A stretch of 64,000 bases of DNA from DATGLG01 sp035294245 (lineage in GTDB: Bacteria > Pseudomonadota > Alphaproteobacteria > JACZXZ01), in NCBI GenBank assembly GCA_035294245.1, contig DATGLG010000025.1, forward strand, positions 1 through 64,000, given 5' to 3'. The position numbers and the translations under genes were made by a program. Shown piece after piece: positions 63,941 through 64,000 of this stretch. The notes under the pieces were generated by a model, which made no database searches, was not told the origin of the DNA, and was given only the letters and a program-made list of their open reading frames with translations. How positions within the stretch are numbered: the stretch's first letter is position 1; each line of letters opens with the position of its first letter.

Positions 63941-64000
63941 CTGGGCGCCGTTTGCCGCCGCTCCGGTGTTTGCAGACTTGGCGGGGGAGATATGTTACAC
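63941..64000. other. Upstream region of comEC at the window edge
   Basis: The last 60 bases contain GGGGGAGA followed by an ATG at 63992-63994 on the plus strand, which could begin a divergent gene (in relatives gltX often lies here). Only three codons are inside the window, so nothing can be said about the product. Confidence 0.3.

Overview
The window is 64 kb of very GC-rich DNA (roughly two thirds or more G+C by eye) carrying about 64 protein genes, densely packed on both strands. No tRNA, rRNA, CRISPR array or transposase was seen. The gene content points to an alphaproteobacterium of Rhodospirillales-like type. The evidence is tpiA-secG-pyrG-kdsA in one run, trpGDC followed by moaC-moeA-lexA and a convergent comEC, a lexA promoter with an alphaproteobacterial SOS box (GAAC-N7-GAAC), and very high third-position GC, which creates long shadow ORFs opposite almost every real gene. 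The genus cannot be named from this sequence.

Layout. 1-650: end of an acyltransferase / autoinducer-synthase-like gene and an AhpD-like protein. 900-6400: an outer-membrane barrel with an N-terminal coiled coil plus a secreted C39-type peptidase (the lengths and order recall FapF and FapD of functional-amyloid operons), a LuxR-type regulator with a degenerate receiver domain, and a hybrid histidine kinase. 6500-9000: ftsB, an 86-residue protein behind a FixK/FNR-like box, an ArsR-type regulator behind a 12-4-12 palindrome, and a secreted ClpP-like protease. 9300-14000: a translationally coupled pair, a zinc-ribbon/class III cyclase/AAA/TPR signalling protein and a subtilase with no signal peptide. 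14100-24300: mostly metabolic and envelope genes (threonine aldolase, GST, enolase, LysE exporter, cupredoxin, hydrolase, DUF898 plus M48 protease, and bfr/bfd with a Fur-type box between them). 24500-36200: regulator plus methyltransferase, a second hybrid kinase, RlpA, aminotransferase, SPOUT methyltransferase, Tat-exported GH1 glycosidase, PEBP-like protein and a DcaP-like porin with a strong terminator. 36270-39190: a compact GntR / 2-oxoglutarate dioxygenase / SAF-oxidoreductase operon with a 23-bp palindromic operator. 39440-45060: Spy-like and His-rich secreted proteins, a glycosyltransferase, bioY, and a flavin monooxygenase with two MarR paralogues sharing a repeated operator. 45080-64000: housekeeping genes (kdsA, pyrG, secG, tpiA, ppiD, trpE, trpGDC, moaC, moeA, lexA, comEC), with a PAS / response-regulator / GGDEF / deacetylase block inserted between trpE and trpG.

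Intergenic DNA carries at least four dispersed, hairpin-forming repeat families. One is a 44-bp unit present in two inverted copies 21 kb apart. The best leads for undescribed biology are the cyclase-ATPase/subtilase pair, the FapF/FapD-like pair without an amyloid gene in sight, the GntR-dioxygenase-SAF operon, and the MarR/monooxygenase locus with its duplicated operator.
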